From Acidobacteriaceae bacterium (lineage in GTDB: Bacteria; Acidobacteriota; Terriglobia; Terriglobales; Acidobacteriaceae): a stretch of DNA of 5,489 nucleotides. Within the stretch, counting starts at the first letter, position 1. Each line of letters starts with the position of its first letter. Positions 3,296-5,489 of this stretch are shown here, piece by piece. Both the position numbers and the translations under genes were made by a program. Location: positions 1 through 5,489 of the forward strand of contig PLUJ01000187.1 in assembly GCA_003165455.1 (NCBI GenBank). Direction: 5' to 3'. The notes under the pieces are model-generated. The model searched no databases and was not told the origin of the DNA. It saw nothing but the letters and a program-made list of their open reading frames with translations.

Positions 3296-5489
3296 ATGGC
3301 GCGAATCGTAAGTTGCATGCGAGGTCTTGTTTTAATTGGAATCGTAACCTTTGCTGTTTTGGACTCCGACGCGCAAGTGGTAGGGAAGGTAGCTACTGGA
3401 ACGCCGGCATTTGGGAGCTTCGGAGGCGGACCGTTTGATACCGTCAATCTCGGAAATCTGAATACCCACTTTTCGATACCCGTGCTGCACAAGGCTGGTC
3501 GTGGCACGCCATTTACCTACGACCTTAGTTACGACAGCTCAATTTGGACAGCGGTAAGCGCCAACGGTGTCACGCAGTGGGAGCCTGTTTACAACTGGGG
3601 CTGGCGGGGACAAACAGAAGTAATGATGGGATATCTTTCATTTTCAGAAAATACAGCCGATTGCTATTACAAAGACGGACTTATCCAATTACTTGGTAGC
3701 ATTCACATCACTCTGAGCAACTTTGTTTATCATGACCCGTGGGGACAGTCGCACTATTTCGCTGGGGAGACGAATACCTGGACGGGAAACGGCGGGGACG
3801 GCAGTTGTCCGCTTGGCGCAGACAACACTATTAGTGCCACGACGGGAGACGGCTCGGGCTATTCAATCAACGGGACCGCTATCACCAGTAGGAGCGGAAA
3901 AATTATAAATCCGCCAATCAATATAAATAGCGGCAGCGCCACGGCAACAGACGCCAACGGGAACCAGATCAATGTGAACAGCAGCGGTCAGTTCTTTGAC
4001 ACGCTTTCAGGCACAACCCCGGCCCTCACGGTTTCTTCCGCCGCCCCCCCAACGCCAACAACCTTCACATATACTGCCCCATCGGGCGGAAACGCGTCCT
4101 TCACCATGAACTACACGCAATACACAGTAGCAACGGACTTCGGTTGGGGGAATATTGCGGAATATCCGCCAACAAGCGTTCCGTTGGTCAGCAGTATCGA
4201 CCTGCCGGATGGAAACAGTTATTCCTTCTCTTACGAGGCTACTTCGGGCAGCTGTACTGCGCTGGCAGGCACGAACGGACCGTGCATTACCGGTCGCATT
4301 AATGTGGTTACGCTGCCCACGGGAGGAAAGATTTCCTACACTTTTCGTGGAGGCTCGAATGGTGTTAATTATATCAATCAGGACGGCACTACTGGGGCCC
4401 TGACCCGTGTGCTTTCGTCAACCACCACAGCCCCGAGTCAGACATGGGAGTATGATCGCGGGTTACTCGGGGCGAATCTGTTTGAGACCATCGTTACGGA
4501 CCCCAATAGCAACCAAACCGTCATCGATTTCTCGGAAGACACAAGCGGCACGTATAATTTCTACGAAACGCAGAGGCAGGTTTATCAAGGTAGTTCATCG
4601 TCTGGCAGCCTACTCGCCATGAGTACTCGCTGTTACAACGACAATTACGCAACTTGCAATTCCACCGTCGTTTCGTCCCCGATTACCCAAACCGATGTCT
4701 ATAGTACGACAGAACCTAATGGCGTTTCGCGGCTATCCGAGGTTCTCTATAACGCCTACGGCCTCGTGTACGACGACAAGGAGTTCAACTATGGAGTGGT
4801 CACCGGAAAAGCACCGGGTAAAACAGACCTCGTCCGCGAGACAGCCATTTCTTACGCGAGTCTAGGTAATGGAATTGTCAACAAACCTTCGTCAGTGATT
4901 GTTTCGGATTGGACCAGCAGTAAGGCGGTGACCGTTTCATCCACAACATTCGCATACGACGGCACAGCGGTTACTGCCACCAGCGGAACGCCGCAGCACA
5001 CCTCAATAAGCGGCTCACGCGGGAATCTAACTACTCTCACCACGTCAAGCGGCAGCGCAACGTCCCTGACAAAGTCATTCACTTATTACGATACGGGCAA
5101 TCCGCATGTTGCGACAGACGTTAATGGCGCGCAAACCACCTATGTTTATAGCTCGGCTGCCAACCCGTACAACAGCGCGTTAACCGCCTCATGCGGCAAT
5201 TCTTTTGCTACGACCGTCGACGAGCCGCTCAGTCTTTCCCGCTCCATGCAGTGGAACTGCATTGGCGGAATCGCCGAACAGGTGACGGACGAAAATAGTA
5301 AAGTTGTAAAGAGCGGGTATACCGACCCGGATTTCTGGCGACCGGCGAATCTCTATGACCAGGAAAACAACGAAACTACAATTACCTATGTTGGCGAAAC
5401 TGCCGTGGAAGCCGCGTTGCAAAACTTCAACGGAGGCAGTTCTTCCTCAGATTCTCGAACAACTGTAGATGGCTTTGGACGTTCGATTC
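3296..5489 (+). CDS. large exported Rhs/YD-repeat protein, N-terminal 731 codons (3' end outside window)
   Basis: The frame is open without interruption from the ATG at 3296 to the last base, 731 full codons. A signal peptide is visible: MARIVSCMR, the core GLVLIGIVTFAVL, and likely cleavage after SDA (residue 26). The mature N-terminus has VATGTPAFGSFGGGPFDTVNLGNLN (32-56), then SIPVLHKAGRG and TYDLSYDSSIW, the usual opening of large acidobacterial Rhs-type wall proteins. A Ser/Thr/Asn/Gly-rich middle follows, with beta-type segments such as DLPDGNSYSFSYE and TLPTGGKISYTF. A clear YD-type repeat is at residues 597-618 (YYDTGNP, then DVNGAQTTYVY), and further Rhs-like segments (SGYTDPDFWRPANLYDQENNETTITY, then DGFGRS) lead to the edge. 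The mature part has eight cysteines in four sequence-neighbour pairs (123/171, 320/330, 446/454, 633/655), fitting an exported, disulphide-bonded protein. Rhs proteins form a beta-cocoon around a C-terminal toxin or processed tail. That part would lie beyond the window, so toxin, adhesin or wall-associated roles remain open. Confidence 0.85.
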   Translation, partial: MARIVSCMRGLVLIGIVTFAVLDSDAQVVGKVATGTPAFGSFGGGPFDTVNLGNLNTHFSIPVLHKAGRGTPFTYDLSYDSSIWTAVSANGVTQWEPVYNWGWRGQTEVMMGYLSFSENTADCYYKDGLIQLLGSIHITLSNFVYHDPWGQSHYFAGETNTWTGNGGDGSCPLGADNTISATTGDGSGYSINGTAITSRSGKIINPPININSGSATATDANGNQINVNSSGQFFDTLSGTTPALTVSSAAPPTPTTFTYTAPSGGNASFTMNYTQYTVATDFGWGNIAEYPPTSVPLVSSIDLPDGNSYSFSYEATSGSCTALAGTNGPCITGRINVVTLPTGGKISYTFRGGSNGVNYINQDGTTGALTRVLSSTTTAPSQTWEYDRGLLGANLFETIVTDPNSNQTVIDFSEDTSGTYNFYETQRQVYQGSSSSGSLLAMSTRCYNDNYATCNSTVVSSPITQTDVYSTTEPNGVSRLSEVLYNAYGLVYDDKEFNYGVVTGKAPGKTDLVRETAISYASLGNGIVNKPSSVIVSDWTSSKAVTVSSTTFAYDGTAVTATSGTPQHTSISGSRGNLTTLTTSSGSATSLTKSFTYYDTGNPHVATDVNGAQTTYVYSSAANPYNSALTASCGNSFATTVDEPLSLSRSMQWNCIGGIAEQVTDENSKVVKSGYTDPDFWRPANLYDQENNETTITYVGETAVEAALQNFNGGSSSSDSRTTVDGFGRSI

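Noticed and set aside
1..5489. CRISPR arrays, tRNA or rRNA genes, phage attachment sites
   Set aside because: No regularly spaced repeats, no cloverleaf-like segments and no rRNA-like stretches were seen on reading the sequence by eye.

Overview
The window looks like chromosomal DNA of a soil-type bacterium, most likely an Acidobacteriota (Terriglobia-like) species. This rests on two recognisable protein styles. One is the secreted Rhs/YD-repeat protein whose mature N-terminus carries a G-T-P-A-F-G-S-F-G-G-G-P-F motif. The other is the small exported protein just upstream, with an H-N-C-W-T-D-E-V-W-F motif. Both match, from memory, a pairing that recurs in that phylum. Base composition is moderate, and the insertion sequence is visibly richer in G+C than its surroundings. 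The taxonomic call is an inference, not the result of a search.

Layout. (1) Bases 1-167 hold a possible C-terminal scrap of an upstream gene (ending at 53), a nested stem-loop and a small palindrome. (2) Bases 168-734 encode the N-terminal two thirds of a class I SAM-dependent methyltransferase. It is cut by an IS3-family insertion sequence, and the stop codon TAG is supplied by the IS end itself. (3) Bases 730-1982 are a complete-looking IS3-family element of 1253 bp, with imperfect terminal inverted repeats of 27-28 bp. It has orfA, orfB and an A_AAA_AAC slippery heptamer, so a 388-residue OrfAB transposase with a DD(35)E triad can be made by -1 frameshifting. No target-site duplication is visible. 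(4) Bases 1983-2462 are a lower-G+C stretch. It opens with a 50-codon reading frame that may be the tail of an interrupted gene, and it ends with two hairpins in the probable leader of the next gene. (5) Bases 2463-3239 encode a 258-residue exported protein, possibly of LolA-like fold. (6) From base 3296 to the end of the window, one uninterrupted frame of 731 codons encodes the N-terminal part of a large exported Rhs/YD-repeat protein, which runs off the edge.

How the parts relate. The IS appears functionally intact and has probably inactivated the methyltransferase. The exported protein and the Rhs-like gene are co-directional, 56 bases apart, each with its own good Shine-Dalgarno sequence and signal peptide, so they probably form one transcription unit whose products meet in the envelope. 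The role of the small protein is unknown. This pair is the most interesting part of the window.
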